This document shows, piece after piece, positions 42,663 through 55,410 of a DNA stretch of 64,000 nucleotides; positions within the stretch are counted from its first letter, which is position 1, and every line of letters begins with the position of its first letter. This stretch comes from Protula sp. h YS-2021 (taxonomy: Eukaryota > Annelida > Polychaeta > Sabellida > Serpulidae): assembly GCA_949752745.1 (NCBI GenBank), contig OX457025.1, forward strand, positions 53,415,869-53,479,868. Reading direction: 5' to 3'. A program made the translations under genes and the position numbers. The notes under the pieces were generated by a model, which made no database searches, was not told the DNA's origin, and saw nothing but the letters and a program-made list of their open reading frames with translations.

Positions 42663-45290
42663 TATGTAGATGATGGGATCAAGAGCGTTACTGAACCCAA
42701 GCAGGCGATTGAACTTATTCGCAAAACGTCAGACATGTGCGGGGAGGCAAGTTTGACGCTGCATAAATTCGTGTCAAATTCGGCCGAGGTCCTGGATTCT
42801 ATTACACCGGAGAGAAGGTCAAACCAAGCTAATGTTGACCTACGGTTTGAAAATTCGCCTCTAGACCGTACATTGGGTGTTCAATGGAATATCCAGCTGG
42901 ACGCGCTTAAGTTTCGAGTCGAGCTTAAGCACCGCCCTATGACTCGAAGAGGGTCATTATCTGTAGTATCCGCTCTCTATGATCCAATGGGTTTTATTGC
43001 ACCCTACTCTTTGATGGGAAAACGAATCCTTCAGAACTTGTGTATTTCCGGAGCAAGATGGGATGAGGAAATCCCTGAAGATCTCAAGTACCAATGGGGA
43101 CAGTGGTTAGATAGTTTTGCGGACCTTAAAGAGGTAACAGTACCTCGTTGTTTTCGCCCACAGAATTTCCACATAGCTGAGGTACAACTGCATCATTTTT
43201 GCGATGCCTCTGTGGTAGGATATGGGTGCTGCAGTTATCTACGTCTTGTTGACAGCAGTGGAAATCCGCATGTTTCTCTGGCTATGGGGAAATCAAGAGT
43301 TGCTCCGATTAAGCCTGTGACTGTTCCCAGGCTGGAGCTAACGGCAGCAGTGCTAGCTGTTAAAATGGCAAAAACGATCGAAAGAGAGTTTGAATATCAG
43401 GATATCAGGCATGTGTTTTGGACGGACAGCCAAGTTGTACTGGGGTACATAGGCAATACCTCCAAACGGTTTCATGTGTTCGTCTCCAACAGAGTTGGTT
43501 TTATACGTTCACAGACCAACACGGATCAATGGCATTACATCCCTGGTACAGTCAACATTGCAGACATAGCATCACGTGGTTGCCTAGTTAAGGATTTGTG
43601 CGACTCCAGATGGTTTTTAGGACCAGACTTTCTTTCGCAACCGGGTTTGCCATCTTTTGGTGCAAACAAAGAGATAAGTAACGATGATCCTGAAGTCAAG
43701 GAGGTACTGTCATTTGTCACGACTTCAAAGGAGTTTGAGCTCGAACGGTTCTCTCACATATCAAGCTGGCGCAGACTAAAAAGAGTAGTGGCTTTGATTC
43801 TGCTGTGGAAGGACGCCCTAAGACAGAAAAAGCGAAGGGCAACCAGAAGTGCAGTCTCAGTCTACGATTCAGTTAATCTTCAAATCAAATGCTTACAATT
43901 AGCAGAGCACAAAATACTGAAGTTAACTCAGAGCTCGTTCTTTCAAGATGAGATCGAAGCTATCTCAAAGTCGGAGCCAGTGAAGTTGTCGAGTCCATTA
44001 AATGCTTTGGACTGTTTTCTAGAGGATGGTTTGCTGAAAGTCGGAGGGCGTCTGAGGAAGTCCACCCTACCTGTGTCGACTATGCACCCTGTTGTGGTGC
44101 CGAAGTCTAGTCATATTGCGAAACTGATCATTGGCTACTGCCATGATTCAGTATTGCATCAAGGGAAAGGCATGACTTTAAATGCCGTGCGGACTAAGGC
44201 ATTCTGGATAGTTGGTTGCCGTGGTTTGGTTGCTCGGTTTATCTATCACTGCGTGATCTGCAGGAGGCTGAGAGCAGAAGCTGCCCATCAGAAGATGGCC
44301 GATTTGCCTGCAGACCGTGTGCAACCTAGTGCACCCTTCACCCACTGTGGTGTGGACTTGTTTGGCCCTTTTACTGTGAAGTCGGGGCGAAGAGAGATGA
44401 AGCGATGGGGTTGCATATTTACATGTCTTTCGTCGCGTGCTGTACATATTGAAGTGGTCAACTCGCTGACAACCAGCTCGTTTATTAATGCACTCCGACG
44501 ATTTATAGGGATTCGCGGACCTATCTCACTCCTCAGATGTGACCAAGGCACCAATTTTGTTGGGGCTGCCAAAGAGTTGAAGGAACAGTTCAAGAACATC
44601 CAAGAGCCCTCAGTTAGACGCTTCTTGTTGGAGAATAACTGCATATTCGAATTTCAGATGAATCCACCTGCAGCCTCCCACATGTCGGGAGCATGGGAGC
44701 GCCTCATTCGTTCTGTTCGAAGTGTTTTAGCCTCCCTTATGCACCAACACGGTTCGCACTTGGATGATGAGTCACTTCATACCTTCATGACAGAAGTATC
44801 TGCTGTTCTGAATAGCAGACCTCTTACGCTTGAGTCCTTAACTGATCCAAACTTCTTGGAGCCACTCACTCCAAATCACCTTCTAACAGGAAAAACGAAA
44901 GTAGTTGTCTCTCCTCCGAGTGAATTCCAACGGGACGATGTCTATTCGGTAAAGCGCTGGAGGAGGGTACAATACCTCGTTGATCAGTTTTGGTCTCGTT
45001 GGAAACAGGAGTATGTCCACTACTTGCAAAGTAGATCAAAGTGGACACGTCAGAGGCGAAATTTCGTTGTCGGAGACATAGTCTTAATTCGAGACGATTG
45101 TGTACCAAGGAATTTATGGTCTTTAGGGAAGGTCCATGAGGTTAACAAGTCATCTGACGGCTTTGTGAGAAGTGTCACACTTGCAGTCGGTGACAGGAAT
45201 CTAGATAGTAAAGGCAAACGCTTTGGTAAGGTCAAGTATCTTGTTAGACCAGTGACGAAGCTAGTTCTTCTTGTGGAGAACATGGGGTAG
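42663..45290 (+). CDS. pol: BEL unit 1 RT C part-RNase H-integrase
   Basis: The frame resumes at YVDDG, the RT catalytic motif (42663), and runs 875 codons. RNase H shows FCDAS (43199), RLELTAA and WTDSQVVLGYI (43420). Integrase has an HHCC zinc site (HQGKGMTLNAVR...CVICRRLR, 44155-44270) and DDE residues in GVDLFGPF (44350), RCDQGTNF (44537) and GAWERLIRSVR (44690), followed by NHLLTGKTK. It is in the same frame as the upstream part, so the inserted fragment is the only visible break in this copy. It lacks its own start; any internal ATG (e.g. 42735) would omit YVDD. Confidence 0.93.
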   Translation, partial: YVDDGIKSVTEPKQAIELIRKTSDMCGEASLTLHKFVSNSAEVLDSITPERRSNQANVDLRFENSPLDRTLGVQWNIQLDALKFRVELKHRPMTRRGSLSVVSALYDPMGFIAPYSLMGKRILQNLCISGARWDEEIPEDLKYQWGQWLDSFADLKEVTVPRCFRPQNFHIAEVQLHHFCDASVVGYGCCSYLRLVDSSGNPHVSLAMGKSRVAPIKPVTVPRLELTAAVLAVKMAKTIEREFEYQDIRHVFWTDSQVVLGYIGNTSKRFHVFVSNRVGFIRSQTNTDQWHYIPGTVNIADIASRGCLVKDLCDSRWFLGPDFLSQPGLPSFGANKEISNDDPEVKEVLSFVTTSKEFELERFSHISSWRRLKRVVALILLWKDALRQKKRRATRSAVSVYDSVNLQIKCLQLAEHKILKLTQSSFFQDEIEAISKSEPVKLSSPLNALDCFLEDGLLKVGGRLRKSTLPVSTMHPVVVPKSSHIAKLIIGYCHDSVLHQGKGMTLNAVRTKAFWIVGCRGLVARFIYHCVICRRLRAEAAHQKMADLPADRVQPSAPFTHCGVDLFGPFTVKSGRREMKRWGCIFTCLSSRAVHIEVVNSLTTSSFINALRRFIGIRGPISLLRCDQGTNFVGAAKELKEQFKNIQEPSVRRFLLENNCIFEFQMNPPAASHMSGAWERLIRSVRSVLASLMHQHGSHLDDESLHTFMTEVSAVLNSRPLTLESLTDPNFLEPLTPNHLLTGKTKVVVSPPSEFQRDDVYSVKRWRRVQYLVDQFWSRWKQEYVHYLQSRSKWTRQRRNFVVGDIVLIRDDCVPRNLWSLGKVHEVNKSSDGFVRSVTLAVGDRNLDSKGKRFGKVKYLVRPVTKLVLLVENMG

Positions 45291-45499
45291 ATTCCCCGCC
45301 GAAGAGTTCGTTATTAAACGTATTGAATGCTTAAACATGCCAATATATATTTTAATGTTTTCACTAGAAGTTTGACACATTAAGGTTCTGACAGTGATAT
45401 GCGTAGTAGAGATTTTGTAGACGCGTTCGTGTGTATTAATGTGAAGTTATAGGACATGTGAGGCTCATTCGTCAAATTACTGCGTAATTTGGGGAGCCA

Positions 45500-45943
45500 T
45501 GTAGCGGACTTGGTGTTACTTTTTTGAGATGGTACACTTAACCTTTATATGGTCCCTAAATTTGAAACATGTGTTAGTCAGGTGATCCCCTGTGATTGGT
45601 CTATGACACGTGTTCTGATCAACGGACCATGTCGTCTCAAATTCGCTGTTATTTCTTCACGTGTTTGGTCAGTCTGTAAAAGTCAGTCATACTGGACGGA
45701 TGGGTTTAGCCTGAAGTTTAAAGTCCGCCACAATTGGTAAGAGCTTGATTATAATTTGCTGTAATAAATGAAATGTTTTTATTAAATATTGGTTCGATTT
45801 ATCTGTTAATTATCGGTATTTTGGTATTAATTTTGTGGCAATGTGTTCAAATATTTGTTATTGTTTATTGCAGTCCACATTGCGAGGCAGGATAGGAAAT
45901 AAATTAAGGAACAGCAATGGTCTTTTATTTCCCGTCCGTCACA
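45500..45943 (+). repeat. LTR 2 (shared middle LTR)
   Basis: 444 bp, near-identical to LTR 1 and LTR 3. It is preceded by the same TTTGGGGAGCCA stretch that precedes LTR 3 (weak polypurine tract) and followed by the same leader start as LTR 1. Confidence 0.93.
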
Positions 45944-47811
45944 GTGGACAATTAGACTAGGATGGAGGGCTAAATCCATTTTGGGAGCCAACCAGTGACT
46001 GGGCAGAACAGAGGCCACCACGATGCCCCCCCCCCTACCAGCTACGCGCTGGACGACTCGGTTACGCGCTCGACAGCTCTGGTACGCGCTGGACGACTCA
46101 GCTACGCGCTGGACGGCTCAGGTACGCGCTGGACGACTCAGCTACGCGCTCGACAGTTCAGATACGCGCTGGACGACCCAGCTACGCGCTAAATGGCCCA
46201 GCTACGCACTTGGCGGCTCAGGTACGCGCTGGACGACCAAGCTACGCGCTCGACGGCTCAGGTACGCGCTGGACAGTACAGGAACGTGCTGTACGATGCA
46301 GGAACGTACGGAACGCTCAGATCACAGCACAGGACTCCTCGATGGATGCGGTATTTTCCATGGACTGTTGCCGTGACACCGTCAAGAAGTGACTGGTATT
46401 TTTGTGCTTTGTTTAAAAAATTCTATTCAAACAGTTGTGAAAAAAGTGAACAAATAATGAATATGGTTCAAATCTGGGTACCCCCCCCCCCCCCAATCCC
46501 TCTTTGCGTGCGTCAAGTATATTAAATATATATGGATTCTATTTCTGAAAATGAAAAATAATGTAAGCTATCTTACCACTCCCCCCCCCCCCCCCACTCC
46601 CCACCCTGCCGTGTATAATTCACGCAATTGGCGCTAAATAGATGGAAAAAAGGCCATTTCTTTAGCCAGAGTAAGGGCTTTTAGTATTTTTGTTTAATTA
46701 ATGTACCGATCAGTTGAAAGGAATTTGGGTGTATTCTCTCCCGAGGCCCGCCCCCCTTCCAAAATATATACGTATATATATGTATGTTGGCAAGATTCGA
46801 TACTGAAATACATGTGAAAGCTTTGCGTGTGGTAAAAAAAAGAACGTCTCTTTTTTTCCTCTGTAAAGCCGTCGTCTTTAACCTGCGATTTTTCACATAT
46901 TATTGCATATTTTTGCTTAAAATTTAGCCAGTGATAGAGATTAAACTCATATAAATATAATCTGTAAGTTTGAAATGATTCTACAGTCATTTAGGCCTGT
47001 AAATTATTTTTTAAATAAAATACAGAAAACCCGTTTGAAGTAGCTGCAAATAGAATCCTTTCTCACCTGTTTATCGGCCAGGAAACAGCGCTATATGTAT
47101 CCCATCTTTAAACTACGATTTTAGCGTTGTTATTTTAAATACACCCTTCAAAATTGATCAAATCTCAAAAGGTATATTATATTTTCAAATAAACTTAACA
47201 TATTTAGAAAATCTTATCCTTAAAAGGTGTATTAACGGTTTTATTTACATCTGTACTTTGTGTTTGTGTCGAGAGAAATGACAGCAGTATTCTGCATGCG
47301 TGTACTTGTCAAATGGCCTTGGCATTGATCGCAAGCAGCACACTGAACACTCTAAAACGGAGTTTCGCTTCATGCGTGAGCCTTAAAGCTGTTTCGCTTT
47401 ATATGCGACTTTGGTTGTGAGTTTCATTAAATGGGTTTCGTATGTAGCATCTAAATGTGAGAGTCTTTGATCGCACTGAAGTGAAAATTTAAAAACTACT
47501 TGTACTGTTACTCCTGTTGTGTTTTTGGTTGTAATCTATGTGAAATCGTTCTGTCGCAATGATAGAGTTTAAAACTATTTTGATGGTGTTAAACATGTTC
47601 TGCTTTTGGTAAAATCATGAAGAAGGTCTGCGTGTATTTGATGGCAAATAAATAAAAGGGTTGCTGCTCTGATTCCCCTTCCCCCGCCGCATCCTCCCCC
47701 CTGTCCCCTCCCTCTGTCCCCTCCCTCTGTCCTCTCCCTCTGTCCCGTTCGCTTCGTTGTTGATATTTCAGTAGTAAAGTACTGGAACACCTCCGCCCAT
47801 CTTAAAAAAAG

Positions 47812-47855
<44 letters not shown>

Positions 47856-49564
47856 CTTTTTTTAAGATATATATATATATATATGCATTGTTTAATCCTT
47901 TAGTAGGGGTAAAAGGAGAGTACTTGACAACCTCCCCTTCCTAATCTCCCCCTCTCCCACCCCTCCCGGCCCGGACCCATTCCTCGTTGTCTGAGCAAGT
48001 TTATTTTCTATTTCATTTTTCGTGCGGAGTGAATTATTTGAAAAAAACCAGTTTATGTATTATTTGGTTAGCGAGTATTTATCAAGCAGCCCGTTTTCGA
48101 TGTAAATTAACTGCTCAGTGTTTATTTAATTTGTAAAATGCATGATAAAAAGGTTCTCGGGCGCTTGAAAATCTTTACGGTTGTTTGGGAATAGAATTTA
48201 GTGTATTTGATTATTTCATTGTGTCATCATTCAACTAGAGCGAATTTCGGTTTAGTAAACATACACTCCTGTGAGTTAAAAAAAAGGGACACAATTTCTG
48301 TCTAAGGAGTGCAAGCGTGTTGGTAGAACTACATTGTCTGGTATTTGTTAAAATGTATTCATTGTAAAAATAGGGTCTACTACGCATATCTCGACCGTTT
48401 AAAATGCATAGGAATACTTATTATTTTTTAACTTAAAAAAAAAACAAAAGGATTTATTTATTGTCAACAACCAGATGGTCTTATCATTGTTGAATTTGTT
48501 GTCAACAATATATTCCTCTGGTCTAAAATTTTGCTTTATAATATGCCAGATGGCCTAGTATTGTTTTATCAGATTTAAACAATACATTCCTCTGGTTAAA
48601 TAATTAAAACACAAATACATACAAATTTTAACCATTTAAATTAACAATAGTATAATATAATACAATATAATTAATCATTCTTGGACACATATTTATCATT
48701 TGTTTTTTCTCACTTTTACTTCACAAAAACATTGTTCCAAGCAATTAACTTCATCTGCTTTTCGTGTCCAGTCTTTTTATACGGTTTTGCAGTGTTAAGT
48801 CAAAAACTTGTACCTGAGCTTTAGGTTTCCAGATGCGGTGATAGTTTCCACAGTGCTTTTTGTTCTGTTCTTCAGTATATCTTTAGCCTTCGTGGCTTCT
48901 GTTTTGGCCTCAAAGGCTGGTTTTGCATTTATTTGATGCATGATAGCTTATGCTAACCTTCTCCTGGTTTAGTGCCAGTGAGTGGACCAGTTTGTCTAGC
49001 AAGTCAGTTGGTTTAGCTGGCTTAGTAAAGCCTACGGTTATGGCTTGTTCAAGAGTTTTGTTTGGCTTGGTATAGCCTCTGGTACTGACTTATCAAAGCC
49101 TATGGTTCTGACTTATTAAGGTCTTTGGTCTGGCTTGTAGTAGCCTCTGGTTATGGCTTGGTATAGTTTCAGTGTTTGGCTTCCTGTAGCCTTTGGTCCC
49201 GGCCTAGAGTACTCTCAGGTTGAAATTGGTGAATTTAGTTTCAGGTTGAAGATTATGCATTTGATCAAATGATATCAGGCTTTCAGTTGCCATCAGGTTA
49301 ATCGGTTTCAGTTTAGCGGTGAATTATATTTTCACCTCTCCTCTCTGGTTTTAGTTTACATAGAGGCATTCTTTGGGACTCTTGGTGGCCATGTGTTGTG
49401 CTCATGGATGGTTGGCTCCCTGCTCTTATTTAAGTTTACTGCTAAGTTTGCAGAGTAGTTATCAAACGCTTAGGGTTAAATTTATGACGTTCTTATTCTT
49501 CTAGTGATCCAGTGTCAGTAATACAAATTTATTATCTCGAGTTTAGCTGTTTGAGAGTTTAACA
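45944..49564 (+). other. Leader of BEL unit 2 (3.6 kb, non-coding)
   Basis: Same order as in unit 1 but without the host-flank duplication, and with an extra 909 bp (46995-47903). The 20-bp minisatellite is at 46036-46290. Confidence 0.8.
46995..47903. other. 909-bp segment present only in unit 2
   Basis: TTTAG occurs at both ends (46990-46994 and 47899-47903), and unit 1 has a single TTTAG at this point (37972-37976). It is either an insertion with a 5-bp duplication or a deletion in unit 1. Contents include CCCCTCCCTCTGT repeats (47695-47745) and a long (TA)n hairpin flanked by CTTAAAAAAAGATT and its complement (47800-47870). No coding frame stands out. Confidence 0.85.
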
Positions 49565-52404
49565 ATGGAAACCTCTGTTAAAGAGGAGAGTAAGAAGCAA
49601 GATGAGGCTTCTGCTCAAGAGCGAGATAAAAAGGCAGATTCTCGGGCTATCAAAGAGTTTGAGGTAGCAAGTCGCTCTCTCAAGCAGGCTGTACGACATG
49701 TTAATGCTATCTTAGTGGATGTTGGTGATGTTGCACACCTTCAGTCGGTTCGAGATAAGTTGACAGAGCAACTTGATGAATACACTCATCTGTATGCAAA
49801 GTTCTACGAAGAAGGTACTCTTTTGGTAGCACATCTGGCAACCTTTAGCCGTCTTGAAGAGGAAACAGATGACCTCTTGAAGGAATTAAACGCAAAGATT
49901 AAGCGTTTACTCGACAAAGCTGTGAAAGATGAAGCATCGACTGAGGTATCGGACGTTGGCACAAAGGAACTACTTGGTACTTTGTGCAGCCAAATGTCAT
50001 TAGCTAGGCTACCTCCTCCAGAGCCTGAAATATTTACGGGTGACGTTTTGATGTACCCAATTTGGAAAAAATCTTTCGAGACGTTGATTTCTAGTCGGGG
50101 TATACCGGAAGAGGAGAGGTTACCTTGCTTGGCTAGGTATACGGCTGGCGAGGCGAAAATGTGCATCGAGTGCTTTTTTCTGGTGGATTCTCCCAGCGCT
50201 TTTACAAACGCCTTTAGTTCTCTCGATCGTCGCTTTGGAAACACATTTATTCTTGGTGAAAAAATGCGCGACAAGATAGATAATTTCCCAAGAATACAGA
50301 GTAGGGATTCTGCAAGCCTGAGGCATTTTGCAGATTACCCGCATCAATGCCGATCGTGTATGAAGACCATTCCAGGTCTCCAGTTCTTAGATGATCCTAG
50401 AGAGAACAGGCGTCTATTGCACAAATTACCGGATTGGCTAGTTCAACGGTGGAGAAGAAAGGTGGCTGCTCACCAGGAAGAAACCTCCTCTTTTCCGTCT
50501 TTTGGACTGTTTGTTGACTTTCTCCTCAAAGAAGCCGAAATCGCGAACGAACCGTTCACGAACTTGCATTCTGGTGATAGCTCAAAGCCGAAGGACAGTA
50601 GCTCTAAGGCAAGTCCTCCAAGTCTTCATAGTGGGCCGAGGAAATCTACTTCTCACGCAACAAAATCACGTGTGTTTATTGCTCAAAACTTGGTCACACG
50701 ATAGGGAAATGCTTTAAATTTGACAAGCTGTCTGTAAAGGAAAAAGACGCCCTTGTTTTGAAGCACAAACTATGTAGAGGCTGTCTTTCTCCGGGACACA
50801 TTTTTAAGAAATGCAACACAAAGTCAAAGTGCTCAACTTGCAGCAAGAATCACCCAACTTGCTTGCATGACTGTGTAGTTGCCTACCAAGAGGCTCGTAA
50901 AGGTACATCAGTGTTGAGTACTGAAGTTTCTAACTTGTGTCCCACTGCTCAAAGGTTTTTACCGTCTCAATCTGAAATTGCTGACTCCAATGAAAGGACA
51001 TTAGCTCAATCATACTCAAACGCCACCTGCAAAGGCGACAATTGCTTGAGCTCGATGATTGTCCCAGTTTATCTCTCACATACATCACAGCCCAACAAGG
51101 AACGTCTGGTCTATGCCCTTTTAGACACCCAATCAGACACGTCCTTTATTCTTGAGGACACCAGAAAGAATCTAGGTGTTGATGGGCTTGATGTTGAGCT
51201 TTCCTTGTCTACTATGTTCGCCGAAGATAAACTCGTTCAATCCAAACGAGTCGGTGGATTTGTGGTGAGAGGATTTAACTCTCAGAAGAAAATTCGCCTG
51301 CCGGACCTGTATTCAAGGCCGATTATGCCCACAAACAGGTCACATATACCAACGGCGTCAATGTGCGAGAAGTGGCCTCATTTGAAGAAGATGCAGTCCA
51401 AACTTATGCCAGTATCTGATTCCGCGGAAATTGGTCTGCTTATAGGATACAATTGTAGCCGAGCGCTCATCCCAAGAGAAGTTATTACAGCCAAACACGG
51501 ACCCTTTGCCCAACGAACAGATTTGGGCTGGGGGATAGTTGGCATGGTTGACTGTGGTTCTCCAAACAGTCATGGTTTCAGTCACAGAGTTATGGCCTAC
51601 GATGTAGGCAGGGATAAGGTCAATCAAATTGCCTTTCGCACCTGTGCTTCGGTGGTCGCGCCACCTCGTGACATTTTAGAAGTCCTTGAGTCCGATTTTA
51701 AGGACGTCTCAGAAGGCGTCGGACTGTCACAAGAAGACGCACGGTTTTTGGAGTTGATGAAATCAAACATCTTTAGAGACTCGGGTAATCACTACGTTAT
51801 GCCTCTCCCGTTTCGTGCAGAACCCAATTTACCTAACAATCGTCGGGTAGCGGAGGAAAGGCTCGGATGTCTTAAGCGGCGGTTTGATCGTCAACCAGAA
51901 CTCAAGCAAAAGTACACAGAGTTCATGACTGAAATGCTCGATAAGAATTACGCAACTCTTGTTCCACCTTCTGATCTGGATAAAGTAGTTTGGTATCTTC
52001 CCCATCATGGGGTTCATACTGCCAACAAGTTGAGGGTTGTGTTTGACTGCAGCTCCAAGTTTAAAGGAGTATCGCTCAATGATCTCTTGCTGCAAGGTCC
52101 AAACCTAACAAACACGCTTCTCGGCGTACTGTTGAGGTTTCGACAGGAAACGGTAGCCTTTGGATGTGACATTCAAAAAATGTTTTATCAATTTAAAGTA
52201 CCAGAAAAGGACCGTTTCTACATGTGTTTCCTTTGGTGGCCTTGTGGCAATACATCAAAGGAGCCATGTGTGTATGCAATGTGTGTGCATACGTTCGGAC
52301 TTCGATCCTCACCTTCATGTAGCAACTTCGGCCTAAAGCAAGTAGCAGATGACTTCGAGCATAAGTACGGCTCAGCAGCAAGTAATTTCTTGCGACACAA
52401 CTTC

Positions 52405-52407
<3 letters not shown>
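49565..52407 (+). pseudogene. gag-pol: BEL unit 2 gag-protease-RT N part, frameshifted
   Basis: Near-identical to unit 1. A 10-bp deletion at about 50663, just before the first zinc knuckle, shifts frame so Gag ends at 50704. The downstream frame reopens (50758) through the protease (LLDTQSDTSF) and RT N part to the retroposon insertion. Unit 2 keeps two residues (DF, near 52353) missing in unit 1. It cannot make a Gag-Pol protein. Confidence 0.93.
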
Positions 52408-52436
<29 letters not shown>

Positions 52437-52592
52437 GTGAGTTTTTTATATACCGATTTTTCAGATAACCTGCTCAAACCGGTTTACAATGTGCGCATAC
52501 ATGTATATTTATTTATCTATTTTTCTTACATTTTTTTTTTAACTCAGGATTATTATAATTTCGACATGCCCATAGAGTGTCTCTGAAGTCCC
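52405..52592 (-). mobile_element. 188-bp retroposon fragment inside RT (unit 2)
   Basis: Same element at the same site as in unit 1, with a longer (TAA)n run. Its presence in both units shows the insertion came before the two units separated. Confidence 0.8.
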
Positions 52593-55201
52593 TATGTAGA
52601 TGATGGGATCAAGAGCGTTACTGAACCCAAGCAGGCGATTGAACTTATTCGCAAAACGTCAGACATGTGCGGGGAGGCAAGTTTGACGCTGCATAAATTC
52701 GTGTCAAATTCGGCCGAGGTCCTGGATTCTATTACACCGGAGAGAAGGTCAAACCAAGCTAATGTTGACCTACGGTTTGAAAATTCGCCTCTAGACCGTA
52801 CATTGGGTGTTCAATGGAATATCCAGCTGGACGCGCTTAAGTTTCGAGTCGAGCTTAAGCACCGCCCTATGACTCGAAGAGGGTCATTATCTGTAGTATC
52901 CGCTCTCTATGATCCAATGGGTTTTATTGCACCCTACTCTTTGATGGGAAAACGAATCCTTCAGAACTTGTGTATTTCCGGAGCAAGATGGGATGAGGAA
53001 ATCCCTGAAGATCTCAAGTACCAATGGGGACAGTGGTTAGATAGTTTTGCGGACCTTAAAGAGGTAACAGTACCTCGTTGTTTTCGCCCACAGAGTTTCC
53101 ACATAGCTGAGGTACAACTGCATCATTTTTGCGATGCCTCTGTGGTAGGATATGGGTGCTGCAGTTATCTACGTCTTGTTGACAGCAGTGGAAATCCGCA
53201 TGTTTCTCTGGCTATGGGGAAATCAAGAGTTGCTCCGATTAAGCCTGTGACTGTTCCCAGGCTGGAGCTAACGGCAGCAGTGCTAGCTGTTAAAATGGCA
53301 AAACGATCGAAAGAGAGTTTGAATATCAGGATATCAGGCATGTGTTTTGGACGGACAGCCAAGTTGTACTGGGGTACATAGGCAATACCTCCAAACGGTT
53401 TCATGTGTTCGTCTCCAACAGAGTTGGTTTTATACGTTCACAGACCAACACGGATCAATGGCATTACATCCCTGGTACAGTCAACATTGCAGACATAGCA
53501 TCACGTGGTTGCCTAGTTAAGGATTTGTGCGACTCCAGATGGTTTTTAGGACCAGACTTTCTTTCGCAACCGGGTTTGCCATCTTTTGGTGCAAACAACG
53601 ATGATCCTGAAGTCAAGGAGGTACTGTCATTTGTCACGACTTCAAAGGAGTTTGAGCTCGAACGGTTCTCTCACATATCAAGCTGGCGCAGACTAAAAAG
53701 AGTAGTGGCTTTGATTCTGCTGTGGAAGGACGCCCTAAGACAGAAAAAGCGAAGGGCAACCAGAAGTGCAGTCTCAGTCTACGATTCAGTTAATCTTCAA
53801 AGCTTACAATTAGCAGAGCACAAAATACTGAAGTTAACTCAGAGCTCGTTCTTTCAAGATGAGATCGAAGCTATCTCAAAGTCGGAGCCAGTGAAGTTGT
53901 CGAGTCCATTAAATGCTTTGGACTGTTTTCTAGAGGATGGTTTGCTGAAAGTCGGAGGGCGTCTGAGGAAGTCCACCCTACCTGTGTCGACTATGCACCC
54001 TGTTGTGGTGCCGAAGTCTAGTCATATTGCGAAACTGATCATTGGCTACTGCCATGATTCAGTATTGCATCAAGGGAAAGGCATGACTTTAAATGCCGTG
54101 CGGACTAACGCATTCTGGATAGTTGGTTGCCGTGGTTTGGTTGCTCGGTTTATCTATCACTGCGTGATCTGCAGGTGGCTGAGAGCAGAAGCTGCCCATC
54201 AGAAGATGGCCGATTTGCCTGCGGACCGTGTGCAACCTAGTGCACCCTTCACCCACTGTGGTGTGGACTTGTTTGGCCCTTTTACTGTGAAGTCGGGGCG
54301 AAGAGAGATGAAGCGATGGGGTTGCATATTTACATGTCTTTCGTCGCGTGCTGTACATATTGAAGTGGTCAACTCGCTGACAACCAGCTCGTTTATTAAT
54401 GCACTCCGACGATTTATAGGGATTCGCGGACCTATCTCACTCCTCAGATGTGACCAAGGCACCAATTTTGTTGGGGCTGCCAAAGAGTTGAAGGAACAGT
54501 TCAAGAACATCCAAGAGCCCTCAGTTAGACGCTTCTTGTTGGAGAATAACTGCATATTCGAATTTCAGATGAATCCACCTGCAGCCTCCCACATGTCGGG
54601 AGCATGGGAGCGCCTCATTCGTTCTGTTCGAAGTGTTTTAGCCTCCCTTATGCACCAACACGGTTCGCACTTGGATGATGAGTCACTTCATACCTTCATG
54701 ACAGAAGTATCTGCTGTTCTGAATAACAGACCTCTTACGCTTGAGTCCTTAACTGATCCAAACTTCTTGGAGCCACTCACTCCAAATCACCTTCTAACAG
54801 GAAAAACGAAAGTAGTTGTCTCTCCTCCGAGTGAATTCCAACGGGACGATGTCTATTCGGTAAAGCGCTGGAGGAGGGTACAATACCTCGTTGATCAGTT
54901 TTGGTCTCGTTGGAAACAGGAGTATGTCCACTACTTGCAAAGTAGATCAAAGTGGACACGTCAGAGGCGAAATTTCGTTGTCGGAGACATAGTCTTAATT
55001 CGAGACGATTGTGTACCAAGGAATTTATGGTCTTTAGGGAAGGTCCATGAGGTTAACAAGTCATCTGACGGCTTTGTGAGAAGTGTCACACTTGCAGTCG
55101 GTGACAGGAATCTAGATAGTAAAGGCAAACGCTTTGGTAAGGTCAAGTATCTTGTTAGACCAGTGACGAAGCTAGTTCTTCTTGTGGAGAACATGGGGTA
55201 G
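52593..55201 (+). pseudogene. pol: BEL unit 2 RT C part-RNase H-integrase, frameshifted
   Basis: It resumes at YVDDG. A one-base A deletion near 53303 (GCAAAACG against GCAAAAACG in unit 1) shifts frame inside RNase H, splitting the frame at about 53380. Two in-frame deletions (12 bp near 53598, 6 bp near 53800) also distinguish it. The integrase core (DLFGPF, RCDQGTNF, GAWERLIR) is otherwise preserved. Confidence 0.93.
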
Positions 55202-55410
55202 ATTCCCCGCCGAAGAGTTCGTTATTAAACGTATTGAATGCTTAAACATGCCAATATATATTTTAATGTTTTCACTAGAAGTTTGACACATTAAGGTTCT
55301 GACAGTGATATGCGTAGTAGAGATTTTGTAGACGCGTTCGTGTGTATTAATGTGAAGTTATAGGACATGTGAGGCTCATTCGTCAAACTACTGCGTAATT
55401 TGGGGAGCCA

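Noticed and set aside
44178..44644. Minus-strand frames of 89-118 codons across the integrase
   Set aside because: They are antisense shadows of the BEL pol frame and recur identically in the second unit.
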